Shown in pieces: positions 1 through 7,788 of a stretch of 64,000 bases of DNA. The stretch's first letter is position 1, and the number at the start of each line of letters is the position of its first letter. The DNA is taken from NCBI GenBank assembly GCA_963792785.1, contig CAWBXO010000004.1, positions 744,001 through 808,000 on the forward strand, given 5' to 3'. The notes below the pieces were generated by a model. The model was not told the DNA's origin and did no database searches. It saw nothing but the letters and a program-made list of their open reading frames with translations. This DNA is from CAWIMX01 sp963792785 (GTDB lineage Bacteria; Acidobacteriota; Vicinamibacteria; Vicinamibacterales; CAVVIG01). A program made the translations under genes and the position numbers.

Positions 1-640
1 AGTCGGCGCTCATCGAGCCCGGACGGCGGCGATAGCGGAACAGCGGCTCCCGGAGGATGCGTCCCCGCCGCCCCGCTTCGAGCAGCGTGATCCAGAGGTC
101 CCAGTCCTCGTCGCCTTGCGCGGGCATGGCCGTGTCGTACCCGCCCGCCGCGAGCACCGCTTCGCGCCGCACCAGCGCGGCCGTGAGCACGGTGTTCTCG
201 CGCAGAACCGCCGGCAGGTCGCAGCGCTCGGGCGTCCAGTCCCACGTCTCGTCGCCGAACGCGCGAAGCCACGTCGACGCGAACGCGGCGGAGGGATCCT
301 CTTCGAGCACGCGCACCGTCTTCTCGAGGAAGGCCGGCTCCAGGCAGTCGTCGGCGTCGAGCGCGCAGAGGTATCGCCCGCTGGTCGCGGCGATGCCGGC
401 GTTCCGCGCCGCGGCCAGGCCCCCGTGTTCGATGCGAATCACGCGCGTGCGCGCGCGCTCGAAGGCCGCCAGCCGCTCGACGGTCCCGGGGTCGGTCAAT
501 CCGTCGTCCACGACGGCAATCTCGAAGTCCTGGAACGTCTGGCCGAGCACGCTGTCGACGGCCTCGTCGAGATAGCGCCCGAGGTTGTAACAGGGAATGA
601 CGACGGCGACGGCCGGCGGCGCGGGATGCGCGCGGTTCAC
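1..640 (-). CDS. Family 2 glycosyltransferase, 3' end outside window
   Basis: Partial gene read from a GTG at 640 and running off the left edge. The translation shows the GT-A nucleotide-sugar fold: an N-terminal VAVVIPCYN strand-loop, a DDG-x-TDPGT segment, the AARNAGI helix and an LDADD metal/sugar-nucleotide DxD motif, followed by an EDWDLW acceptor-site motif. It would transfer a sugar onto a glycan or lipid carrier at the cytoplasmic face of the membrane. The GTG overlaps the TGA of the upstream glycosyltransferase by 4 nt, so the two are translationally coupled and probably belong to a surface-polysaccharide locus that continues to the left. Acceptor and sugar cannot be told. Confidence 0.85.
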   Translation of the reverse strand, partial: MNRAHPAPPAVAVVIPCYNLGRYLDEAVDSVLGQTFQDFEIAVVDDGLTDPGTVERLAAFERARTRVIRIEHGGLAAARNAGIAATSGRYLCALDADDCLEPAFLEKTVRVLEEDPSAAFASTWLRAFGDETWDWTPERCDLPAVLRENTVLTAALVRREAVLAAGGYDTAMPAQGDEDWDLWITLLEAGRRGRILREPLFRYRRRPGSMSAD

Positions 641-1767
641 GCGCCGCCCTTCAGTACGCGGAAGGCCGCCCGCGCCGGCGCGGTCCACCGCCAGCTCAGC
701 GAGTCTTCGATGGCGGCGACCCGGCGAAGGACGTGCTGGAGATCGGCCTGCAGGCGCGCGGTGGCGGCGTCGCGCTCGGCGATCGCCGCGTCGCGGGCGG
801 CAATCGCCGCGTCGCGCCCGGCGACGGCCGCCGCCAATCTCGCGACGGTTTCGCGGGCCTCGGCCAGCTCGCGGCGAATGTCGTCCAGCGCGCGCGCGGT
901 CCGCTCGAGCTCCCCGCGCGCGGCGGAAACCTCGGCGTCGAGCCGCGCGACGTGCCTCGTGTGCAGTCCGAGCGCCAGCCGGACGGCGTCGCCGTCGAAC
1001 CGCGCGAGCGTCCCCGGGTCGCGCAGGAACATCGGGCGCGGGCCCGCGTCCGCGTACTGGACGTGCCAGCCGCGCGCGATCTCGTCCTCGAGGTATCGGG
1101 GCCGGCGCTCGCGCGACACCTTCCGCTCGCCGTGCGCCTGGCCGCGGATCGGATAGTGCCGCAGGATGAACGGCAGGGGAAACACCCGCCGGCCGTCGAA
1201 GCGCACGTCGTGGCCGCCGCTCGAGGCCAGGTCCACCTCGCCGACGTTCTTCCAGCACCGGACCTGCAGGGCGTCGTGCGGGGCGGCGGGCGCGCAGAAC
1301 GGCAGGGCGGCGCGGACGTCGTCTCCCGGCCGGAACCCGTCGTCCACCGGCCAGAAGTCGAAGCTGGCGAAATCAATCGCGTTGTAGCCGAGGGTGTCGA
1401 CACGCTGGATGGCGTCGCGGAGCGGCACGCCGGGCCAGGGGCTCTCGCGGAACTCGTCGGCGTCCTGGTGGATGATCCAGTCCGCGTCGAGCGTGCGGGC
1501 AATCGCGGCCTTGCGGGCCAGGATTCGCGCCCACGCGAAGCGCCCGGGCTCACGATCCGGCAGCGTGTCGGCCAGCGACTCGATGGCCAGCACGCCGCGG
1601 CCGAGATGCGGCCGGACGGCGGCCACCGTGCCGTCGGTGGAGCTGTCGTCGAGGAAATAAACCTGAACGCCCTGCTCGATCAGGTCGCCCACGACCCGGC
1701 CGACGATGTCGGCCTCGTTGTAGGCGGCGAGGATGGCGACGACCCGGAAGCCGGAGGCCGGAGGCAC
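637..1767 (-). CDS. Family 2 glycosyltransferase with C-terminal coiled coil
   Basis: 376 aa, GTG start. The N-terminal ~240 residues carry a GT-A-like core: AAYNE near residue 14, DDSSTDGT at 40-47 and QDADE at 101-105. A long Ala/Glu/Arg-rich heptad coiled coil follows (about 275-350), including a seven-residue tandem repeat of the type RDAAIAx, and the protein ends with a short SLSWRWTAPAR segment typical of polysaccharide-locus transferases. The coiled coil probably acts as an oligomerisation or chain-length spacer. It is coupled to the next glycosyltransferase by a GTGA overlap. The donor and acceptor sugars are unknown. Confidence 0.85.
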   Translation of the reverse strand: MPPASGFRVVAILAAYNEADIVGRVVGDLIEQGVQVYFLDDSSTDGTVAAVRPHLGRGVLAIESLADTLPDREPGRFAWARILARKAAIARTLDADWIIHQDADEFRESPWPGVPLRDAIQRVDTLGYNAIDFASFDFWPVDDGFRPGDDVRAALPFCAPAAPHDALQVRCWKNVGEVDLASSGGHDVRFDGRRVFPLPFILRHYPIRGQAHGERKVSRERRPRYLEDEIARGWHVQYADAGPRPMFLRDPGTLARFDGDAVRLALGLHTRHVARLDAEVSAARGELERTARALDDIRRELAEARETVARLAAAVAGRDAAIAARDAAIAERDAATARLQADLQHVLRRVAAIEDSLSWRWTAPARAAFRVLKGGA

Positions 1768-1790
1768 GACCGGATTCTACGGCAAGGCGC

Positions 1791-3332
1791 TCAGTACCGC
1801 TGCCAGCTGAAGGTCCCCAGCATCGACTGCCCGGTCACGTAGAACTCGCCCGAGAGGCTGCGATCGTAATGGATGCTGGCGTTGCCGCCATTCGTGACGG
1901 TCTTGGCCAGGACGGACCCGTAGAAGTCCTGCGTGCCCTTGAGCTGGAAGTCCGCGTTCGGCGCGTAGATCATGGCCGCCGACTGGGCGTTGCCGCCATT
2001 CATGTTGATCGTCTGCGTGCCGCCGTACACGATCTGCAGCGCCGACGCGTCGTACTTGGCCTGGTTGACCGTCGTGTTCTGCTTCCACGACAGCGTGTCG
2101 AGATCGATGGCGGTGGCCAACTCCGTCCCGTCGCTGGCCAGCCCGGCCACCTTCAGCACGACGGCCTCGTTGCCGGCGCTGCTGAGATTGGCGTCCACCT
2201 GAAAGTTGCCGGAGCCGGTCAGGCTGTTGATGTTCACGTTCTGCGCCGGGCTGTGGGCGACGAGCTTCAGGGTGTAGCCGCTCGCGATGACGACACTCGG
2301 CAGCGTCACGTCAGAGCCCAGGCCATCCACGGTCACAACCTTCGAGGCGGCGTTATACGTGCAATTCGCGACGGCGAGCCCGAGATCCGTGCATGCCGTA
2401 GCGCTGTTAATCGTCACGCTGTTCGTCGGCGGAGTGGTCGAGAACACCGGCGACGGGAACTCCACCTCGGTCGGCAGCTTGATCGGGCTCCCGCCCTCGA
2501 CCGTCGCGTGCCCGGTCTCGGTCAGCGCGACGACGGCGCCGTCCTCGCACGTGCCGACACCGGTGCGCGGCGAGTAGAGGTTACCCTGCACGTCGACGCT
2601 GCCCGCGATCTCGAGGTTCCCGTTGGTGCCCACGTCACCGCCCGTTGCTGTCGTTGTCGTCGCCGGGGTGCCCGCGCTCGAGTCGTAGCTGTTGATCGTC
2701 ACGTTGCCGTGGAAGTACATCGCGCCACAGGTGTTGGCCGTGGCGAACGCGGCATACGTGCTGGCGGCCACCTTGGGCCGCTCGATCAACGCCACGACCT
2801 GGACGCTGGCTTCGCGCGATCCGGAGATCCGGCCGATGCCGGTGACCTCCCACGTCTGGACCACGCCGTCGGTGCCGCCGTACGCGTCGAACTTCTGCAT
2901 CCCAATCAGCTTGGCGTACGCGGTGTACTCGATGTTCGTGTTGTCCGCGGTCAGCGTGCCCGTGGCCGCCGCGGCGAAGGCGTCCTGCACCGACGAGACC
3001 GGGTAGTTGGATGCCATCTCGTCCTCATCGGCGGACAGGATGACAGCGGCGCCGCCGAACTTCACGGGGTATCCCGTGGTGTCATAGTTGCCGAGCGCAT
3101 CGGTGCCGCCGGTCGACGGGATCGTGTACTGCGTCGAGTCGGTCAGGAAGTCGGCCGACTTCTGAATCGCCGCCTCGGCCGCGTACCGCGCCTGCGACAT
3201 CATGCGGTAGTTCATCGTCGCGTACGTTTCCGTCTGCGACAGGAACATCAGGGACGCGCCCACGACCGACACGGCCAGCATGAGGAAGAGGGCCACGATC
3301 AGGGCGACGCCGCGTTCATTGTGTCTACGCAT
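1791..3332 (-). CDS. PilX-type minor pilin / pilus assembly protein (module 1)
   Basis: 513 aa. The N-terminus RRHNERGVALIVALFLML is a PilX-type signal: a short basic leader and one hydrophobic helix (about residues 8-28), without the G/F-T-L-I-E prepilin site of its neighbours. The following stretch MSQARYAAEAAIQKS is the usual PilX amphipathic helix. The remaining ~400 residues are Thr/Asn/Gly-rich with beta-helix-like repeats (GNVTINS, GNLEIAGSVDVQGNL), as in the large PilX proteins of Acidobacteria and Deltaproteobacteria. It would sit at the pilus tip or help prime assembly. It is the last gene of the fimT-pilV-pilW-pilX unit, 11 nt after pilW. Confidence 0.8.
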   Translation of the reverse strand: MRRHNERGVALIVALFLMLAVSVVGASLMFLSQTETYATMNYRMMSQARYAAEAAIQKSADFLTDSTQYTIPSTGGTDALGNYDTTGYPVKFGGAAVILSADEDEMASNYPVSSVQDAFAAAATGTLTADNTNIEYTAYAKLIGMQKFDAYGGTDGVVQTWEVTGIGRISGSREASVQVVALIERPKVAASTYAAFATANTCGAMYFHGNVTINSYDSSAGTPATTTTATGGDVGTNGNLEIAGSVDVQGNLYSPRTGVGTCEDGAVVALTETGHATVEGGSPIKLPTEVEFPSPVFSTTPPTNSVTINSATACTDLGLAVANCTYNAASKVVTVDGLGSDVTLPSVVIASGYTLKLVAHSPAQNVNINSLTGSGNFQVDANLSSAGNEAVVLKVAGLASDGTELATAIDLDTLSWKQNTTVNQAKYDASALQIVYGGTQTINMNGGNAQSAAMIYAPNADFQLKGTQDFYGSVLAKTVTNGGNASIHYDRSLSGEFYVTGQSMLGTFSWQRY

Positions 3333-3343
3333 ACATGCCTCGC

Positions 3344-4360
3344 CTAAGAATCAGCCAGAAGCGCCGTGACCGTCGCCGGCGTCGACTGCACGCGGTTCGT
3401 GTAACCCATGCCCACGAGCATCCACGCATAGAGGACGTTTCGCGGCGAGACGTTCAGGAGCGCCTTCGTCTCGACTTCGTGCTGGCGGGTGATCGGATCG
3501 ATTTGCTCGGTCTGCACCGACAGCGTGATCGCCACGTCGAGCACGAACGTGAACTGGGTGCCCTGCACGACGATCGGATCCGTCTGCTGATACCGGAAGC
3601 AGTCCTGGGCCTCGGGGTCATCCGGATCCACGGGGTTCTCGACCAGATTACCGAGTAGCACCTGGGAGTTCGACAAGACCTGCTTCGTATCAGAGTCGAA
3701 TGGCATCACGTTGCGGTACAGCTTGTGGTCGGCCGTGTCGCAGACGTACTCGACGTACACCATGTTGCCGTCGCCGTTGATGTCCCCGTACATCTTCAGC
3801 ACGCTGGCCGTCGAGCCGTTCACAATGCCGTCTTTCGGCACGATCCCCGTGGCGAAGCTGCCGAGCGGGAGGAGCTCCGTGTACTGAAGATGGGTGATGC
3901 CGGTGCCGATGCACGCCGTGATCGTTGGCGGCGTGGCGGTGGCGTCGAAGCTCGCGATCTTGAGCGTTTCGCTCGAGTTTCCGTCCATCGTCGTGAGCAG
4001 CTCGTACACCGGCGGCGACGTCGACGCAAAGAGCCCCGCGACCGAGCTCACCTCCATCGTCACGGCGTGGGTGCTCGGGGACGCCGCATCGCAGGTGCCG
4101 GTCGACGTGTAGTCGTGCGCGAGGATGATCGGCGCGGGCACGGCGATGCGGCCGGCCTGCCCGACCTCCTGCTGCAGGAGCTCCGTGGCGCCCCGGACGC
4201 CGCTGTGCATCTCGGTGCGGTTCCAGATCGTCGCCTGCGCCTTGGTCAGGTCGAGGAGCGCGCTCGTGGCGATGCTCGTGACCGCCATGAGCACACCCAT
4301 CGCGATGAGGAGCTCAATCAGCGAGAAGCCGGCGGTGGACCGTGAAAGTTGGGCACGCAT
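3344..4360 (-). CDS. pilW: PilW-type minor pilin (module 1)
   Basis: 338 aa from the ATG at 4360. The longer upstream frame is rejected because it would overlap pilV and delay the leader. The leader MRAQLSRSTAG is followed by FSLIELLIAMGVLMAVTSIA, a class III prepilin signal with cleavage after Gly and Glu+5. The C-terminal domain is a large beta-rich pilin head. PilW proteins are minor pilins that form the priming tip complex of type IV pili with PilV and PilX. The 3-nt gap to pilV and 11-nt gap to pilX indicate one transcript. PilD (9051-9818) would process it. Confidence 0.85.
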   Translation of the reverse strand: MRAQLSRSTAGFSLIELLIAMGVLMAVTSIATSALLDLTKAQATIWNRTEMHSGVRGATELLQQEVGQAGRIAVPAPIILAHDYTSTGTCDAASPSTHAVTMEVSSVAGLFASTSPPVYELLTTMDGNSSETLKIASFDATATPPTITACIGTGITHLQYTELLPLGSFATGIVPKDGIVNGSTASVLKMYGDINGDGNMVYVEYVCDTADHKLYRNVMPFDSDTKQVLSNSQVLLGNLVENPVDPDDPEAQDCFRYQQTDPIVVQGTQFTFVLDVAITLSVQTEQIDPITRQHEVETKALLNVSPRNVLYAWMLVGMGYTNRVQSTPATVTALLADS

Positions 4361-4362
4361 GG

Positions 4363-4869
4363 CTAGAACTGTGACGACTTCAGCGCCACGACCGTCGACT
4401 TCGCCTTCAGCGTGTTGCCGACCGACGCGCGCACCGTCGCCGTGACCTTGATCTCCTTGACGCCGCTCGAGGCGGCGGTGACCTCCCACACCCGCTCGTA
4501 GAACCAGCCGTCGGGCGCGGTCGTGCCGCCGCCCATCATCTTCCCTGCGCTCGACAGCCAGTCCACGTACCCGTCCACCGGGGCGTTCGTGTCCACGCTC
4601 CCGCCGAGGGCGAGGCCGGCGCCGCCAGAGCTCACGGTCACGATGTTCGCCGTGTCGCTCGCGGCGTCGCCGTACGCGAGCGCCAGCAGCTGCTCCATCT
4701 TGTCCTGCGCGTATTCCGCGGTGCGGGCCTCGAGGTGGCCGTGGTTCTCGGTGTAGTTGGTGGCCAGGCCCACCATCGAGAGCAGGCCCGTCAACACGAT
4801 GAGCAGGATCGCCGACGCGATCATGGTCTCGATGAGCGTCGTGCCGCGTTCCGAGGCAAGGGTGCGCAT
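4363..4869 (-). CDS. pilV: PilV-type minor pilin (module 1)
   Basis: 168 aa. The leader MRTLASERG is followed by TTLIETMIASAILLIVLTG, giving a class III prepilin peptidase site (after Gly, Glu+5) and one hydrophobic helix. The remainder is a small globular domain with the SKMEQLLAL-like helix region (here AQDKMEQLLALAYG) seen in PilV/GspI proteins. It is expected in the tip-priming minor-pilin complex. It lies 1 nt after the fimT gene and 3 nt before pilW. Confidence 0.85.
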   Translation of the reverse strand: MRTLASERGTTLIETMIASAILLIVLTGLLSMVGLATNYTENHGHLEARTAEYAQDKMEQLLALAYGDAASDTANIVTVSSGGAGLALGGSVDTNAPVDGYVDWLSSAGKMMGGGTTAPDGWFYERVWEVTAASSGVKEIKVTATVRASVGNTLKAKSTVVALKSSQF

Positions 4870-4870
4870 G

Positions 4871-5497
4871 TCAGTTCGTCATCCAGGCCGGCACCGCCGC
4901 GGGCGTCGCCGTCCAGTTGCGCACCATGCCCGTCGCCGCGATCGTCACGGCGTACAGCGCGGTGCCGTTGGTCACGTAGATGGCGTCGTCCGCGGTGGGC
5001 GGAAACGCCGTCGACGGCGTGGAATCCTCGATGGGAATGCCGCGCGAGTTGAACACGATGCACGCCGTGTTCCCGATTTCGTCGCCGTCCTTGTTCTTGC
5101 ACGGGACCGCCTGGCCGATCGCGCCCTGCGTGTCGTCCGGCGGCTCGGTCGCGATGCCGTACCCGAAGTCCACGCCGGTCGACAGGGCCGTCTCGCCGGC
5201 CTCGACCACCCAATCCCCGGTGTCCTTGTCCCACGTCTCGAGGTGGAAGGTTTCGCTGTCCAGATCGACGAACACGCGCACACGCGAGAACTTCGCCGCG
5301 GCCCGCATCTTCGCCACCGAAATCGTATTTGACACGCTGCGCGCGTCGCCGCTCACGCGGAAGTTGGCCAGCGCGTTGCCCGACATCGGGATCGCAATCG
5401 CCGAGATGACGGCGATGAGACCCACCACGACGAGGATCTCGATGAGCGTGAACCCTCGAGTGTCGCGCCAGCTGCCGACCGCTTCGTGCGTAGTCAT
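4871..5497 (-). CDS. fimT: GspH/FimT-family pseudopilin (module 1)
   Basis: 208 aa. The leader ends TRG and is followed by FTLIEILVVVGLIAVISAIA, a textbook class III prepilin site. Downstream is the GspH/FimT pattern (a helix with SVAKMRAAAKFSRVRVFVDLD leading into a beta sandwich). It is the first gene of the fimT-pilV-pilW-pilX module. A sigma54-type element ends 16 nt upstream of the ATG, leaving a predicted leader of only about 5 nt. Only an AGG touching the ATG resembles a Shine-Dalgarno, so initiation may be nearly leaderless. FimT-like proteins act in pilus priming, and some bind DNA during uptake; that function is not shown here. Confidence 0.85.
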   Translation of the reverse strand: MTTHEAVGSWRDTRGFTLIEILVVVGLIAVISAIAIPMSGNALANFRVSGDARSVSNTISVAKMRAAAKFSRVRVFVDLDSETFHLETWDKDTGDWVVEAGETALSTGVDFGYGIATEPPDDTQGAIGQAVPCKNKDGDEIGNTACIVFNSRGIPIEDSTPSTAFPPTADDAIYVTNGTALYAVTIAATGMVRNWTATPAAVPAWMTN

Positions 5498-5512
5498 CCT
5501 GCCCGATAACCT

Positions 5513-5528
5513 AGCAATGCGACTGCCA
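5513..5528 (-). promoter_or_regulatory. Sigma54-type promoter upstream of fimT
   Basis: The minus strand reads TGGCAGTCGCATTGCT. This matches the -24/-12 consensus TGGCA-N6-TTGCW with exact spacing between GG and GC. The predicted start is near 5502, only about 5 nt before the fimT ATG. The same element occurs before pilA (14456-14471) and, less perfectly, before pilV of module 2 (7626-7641). PilR (14612-16019) is the natural activator. Confidence 0.6.
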
Positions 5529-5668
5529 CCGAAGCGCTGTGGAGAAACTCCTCTATGACGCGGTCTATCAATGAGTTACGCGATCAGTGCACGGATTTTG
5601 TCGGAAAGTTGGCCTTCCCGGCATGTGCTCTTCCTGAACACTCGATGACGGTTCTGGTGGATTCCCCG

Positions 5669-6361
5669 TCAGGCGCCGGGTGGTTGTGTCGTCCAGGATA
5701 CGACGCGGAGGGCTCCGGACGCCTCCCTGACGACCGTCACCTGGACCACCGTCCGGTCCCCGCGCGGTCCCAAGGCGTAGCCGCGGAGGACGGCGCGCCC
5801 GAGGCCTTCTTGCTCCGGCCCGCCGCCGTCGACGCCCGGATCGCCGTCGGCCTCCGACGGATCGTCTCCGATGAGCGCCACGACATACGAGCCCGACGCC
5901 GCGCCCGCCGCCCCCGCAAGGGCGTCCGCAGCGCCATAGGCGTACGGCCGCCACACCGGGTTATCGGCGCCCCAGGGACGCACGTCCGTGACGCGCGTCA
6001 GTTCTGACGCCGTGCACGGACGCGCGCGGCGGCAGCTGGCCAGGCTGGAGAGCGCGTCGAGGTCGATGCGCAGGCCGCCGCGCAGGACGCGGCCACCCGA
6101 AGGCGGGCCGTCGACGAACGACGCGAGGGCGGCCCCGTCGAGCGCGGGCGTCCAGTCGGGCGCCGCCGCCAGATCGACCAGCGCGCGCGCGAGAACCGCC
6201 TCCGCGGCCGCGCGCTCCTGCGCCACCCGCCGATAGTTCCCCGCGATCGTCGTCTCGATCGTCGTCGTCAGCGTAAGGGCGCCGGCGAGGGCGCCCATCA
6301 GCAGCAGCATCAGCAGCGCGGCGATGAGCGCGAAGCCGCGATCGTCGTCCACCGCCCTCAT
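5669..6361 (-). CDS. PilX-type minor pilin (module 2)
   Basis: 230 aa from the ATG at 6361, whose ATGA overlaps the stop of the preceding pilW. The N-terminus MRAVDDDRGFALIAALLMLLLMGALAGAL is a PilX-like hydrophobic helix followed by ETTIAGNYRRVAQERAAAEAVLARAL. The body is Ala/Arg/Asp-rich and much shorter than the module 1 PilX (513 aa), without its beta-helix part. It is the last gene of the second minor-pilin module. The 171-nt gap to fimT (5498-5668) separates the two transcripts and holds the fimT sigma54 site. Confidence 0.75.
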   Translation of the reverse strand: MRAVDDDRGFALIAALLMLLLMGALAGALTLTTTIETTIAGNYRRVAQERAAAEAVLARALVDLAAAPDWTPALDGAALASFVDGPPSGGRVLRGGLRIDLDALSSLASCRRARPCTASELTRVTDVRPWGADNPVWRPYAYGAADALAGAAGAASGSYVVALIGDDPSEADGDPGVDGGGPEQEGLGRAVLRGYALGPRGDRTVVQVTVVREASGALRVVSWTTQPPGA

Positions 6362-7179
6362 GGCGCCGATCCCAGATTCCTCGGCGCGATGCGCCACTCC
6401 GCCGTCAGGTGCGTCGCGCCGGCCGAGACGCGCAGGCGCGCGCCGACCGTGGCGATGCCGCGGGGGTCGCCGCCCTCGTCGAGCGCCGCGCCGTCGGCCG
6501 TGAAGTAGTCGAACACCGCGGACGCGATCCCATCGACGACCGGCACGGCCGCGCCGCCCGCGTCCTGGCGGACGAGCTGCCCTTCCCCGCCAGCGTCCGC
6601 CGCCACGAAGAACGTGCGGACCACGCCGCGGGCGATCGCGGCGCCGGGCGGATGGCTGCCGGCCTCGTCGGCGGCGAGGTGGCGCAGCGTGACGCGCGAC
6701 CCGGCCACGGCGGTCACCTCGAACGGATCGAACCCGCCTCCGTCAAGAACCACCACGGCATCGCCGGGACGGAAACCGCACGCGGCGTCGCCGGCCGGGC
6801 AGCCGGGGTCGACGTTCACCTGCACGTCGCCCGAATGCCGTGGCAGGGCCGCCGACGTGGTGGTGTGCGCCGCGCCGTCGTCCAGGCACATCGCGGTGAT
6901 GACGTCGCGGCCATCCGGCACGATCGCGGCGGCGCGCGACAGGTCGGCCGACAGCGCCTCGACGGCGACGCGCAGGCGCTGATCGGCGTCGGCGGCTTCG
7001 GTCTCCGCGCCGAGCCGGCCGTACGCCGACTGAAGCGCGGCGAGCGCGCCCGCCATGACGGCCATGATGATCCCCATCGCCACGACCAGCTCAATGAGCG
7101 AGAACCCCGCGCCCGGAGCACGCCATCCGACGCGACCTACCAGACCTACCCGCCCCACCCGCCCCACCTTCACCACCAT
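6358..7179 (-). CDS. pilW: PilW-type minor pilin with repeat-encoded leader (module 2)
   Basis: 273 aa. The class III signal is AGFSLIELVVAMGIIMAVMAG, preceded by an unusually long leader made of a G-R/L-V tripeptide repeat (about residues 5-18). That leader is encoded by the 9-nt tandem repeat at 7133-7177. The globular part has the PilW-like GDVQVNVD and GDAVVVLDGGGFDPFEV segments. The ATG at 7179 overlaps the end of pilV by 10 nt. True initiation could instead be at one of the in-frame GTG codons inside the repeat, giving a shorter leader. The protein should join the pilus tip complex after PilD cleavage. Confidence 0.8.
   Translation of the reverse strand: MVVKVGRVGRVGLVGRVGWRAPGAGFSLIELVVAMGIIMAVMAGALAALQSAYGRLGAETEAADADQRLRVAVEALSADLSRAAAIVPDGRDVITAMCLDDGAAHTTTSAALPRHSGDVQVNVDPGCPAGDAACGFRPGDAVVVLDGGGFDPFEVTAVAGSRVTLRHLAADEAGSHPPGAAIARGVVRTFFVAADAGGEGQLVRQDAGGAAVPVVDGIASAVFDYFTADGAALDEGGDPRGIATVGARLRVSAGATHLTAEWRIAPRNLGSAP
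7133..7177. repeat. 9-nt tandem repeat inside pilW leader coding region
   Basis: Five consecutive 9-nt units on the plus strand ending in CYACC (cgacctacc, agacctacc, cgccccacc twice, ttcaccacc). On the minus strand the unit is read in frame as Gly-Arg/Leu-Val. A closely related array is at 7744-7788, so the same repeat family occurs once inside a coding sequence and once in a mostly non-coding gap. Confidence 0.8.
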
Positions 7180-7613
7180 CGCGTGCGGATGCCGAAGAGG
7201 CGCGTCTGCCCCCCGTACTTCGCCGTCGTCTCGACCAGCACCTGGAGCACGACGCCGTTCGCCGCGTCGGAGGCGAGGGGCTCGATCGACCAGCGGCGCA
7301 CGAACGCGGCGCCCGCCCGCCCCGCGAGGCTCGAGCCCTCCGCGTCCAGGTAGTCGACGAACCCTGGCGTGTCGATGCGCAGCGCGTCCGGCGGCGAGTT
7401 CGCGAGCGTGTCCCAGGGCGCCGCGCGCAGCTCCTCCATCTTCGACCGTGCGAGGATCGTCGCCGTCGTCGTGGCGCGCGCCGCATGGTTCGCCGTGGCC
7501 GCCGCGACAATCAATTGGGCGAGCCCGAGGACTCCGACCGTCAGGACCGTCGTCGCGACAAGGGTCTCGATCAGGGAGAAACCGTGCGAACGCGATCGCG
7601 TTGGGCGGCGCAT
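7170..7613 (-). CDS. pilV: PilV-type minor pilin (module 2)
   Basis: 147 aa. The leader MRRPTRSRSHG is followed by FSLIETLVATTVLTVGVLG, a class III prepilin site with Glu+5. The helix LARSKMEELRAAPWDTL is the conserved SKMEELR region of PilV/GspI-like pilins. It is first in the pilV-pilW-pilX module 2 and overlaps pilW by 10 nt. No Shine-Dalgarno is visible before the ATG. A sigma54-like element at 7626-7641 predicts a transcription start about 2 nt upstream of the ATG, which would make the message almost leaderless. Confidence 0.85.
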   Translation of the reverse strand: MRRPTRSRSHGFSLIETLVATTVLTVGVLGLAQLIVAAATANHAARATTTATILARSKMEELRAAPWDTLANSPPDALRIDTPGFVDYLDAEGSSLAGRAGAAFVRRWSIEPLASDAANGVVLQVLVETTAKYGGQTRLFGIRTRWW

Positions 7614-7625
7614 GCGCTCAAGCGC

Positions 7626-7641
7626 TGCAAGCGCATTGCCG
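7626..7641 (-). promoter_or_regulatory. Sigma54-like promoter upstream of pilV (module 2)
   Basis: The minus strand reads CGGCAATGCGCTTGCA. The invariant GG and GC have the correct spacing and TTGCA is perfect, but the first base and position 6 differ from TGGCAC. It is weaker than the pilA and fimT copies and is supported mainly by its position and by the shared pattern. Confidence 0.45.
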
Positions 7642-7743
7642 GCTTCGACCGGGCGGAAACCGGAACGTTTCAGCGTGAGTGCGAAATGACGTAGAAGGAA
7701 TTGCGTCAGCCGCGGCTACGGGCTGGCGCAATACCGACCAGCC

Positions 7744-7788
7744 CTACCCGACCTACCCGACCCACCCGACCTACCCGACCTGCCTACC
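7744..7788. repeat. 9-nt tandem repeat overlapping a kinase stop codon
   Basis: Units ctacccgac, ctacccgac, ccacccgac, ctacccgac and the degenerate ctgcctacc follow one another without gaps. The last unit overlaps the TAG (7784-7786) of the sensor kinase gene. The remaining gap 7614-7743 holds the sigma54-like site and nothing else recognisable. Confidence 0.85.

Noticed and set aside
1869..3347. A 492-codon plus-strand frame opposite the module 1 pilX gene
   Set aside because: Low-complexity, Arg/Val/His-rich, no domain; the minus-strand PilX has a clear signal helix.
7744..7788. CRISPR array
   Set aside because: The units are 9 nt and contiguous with no spacers, and no cas genes are nearby.
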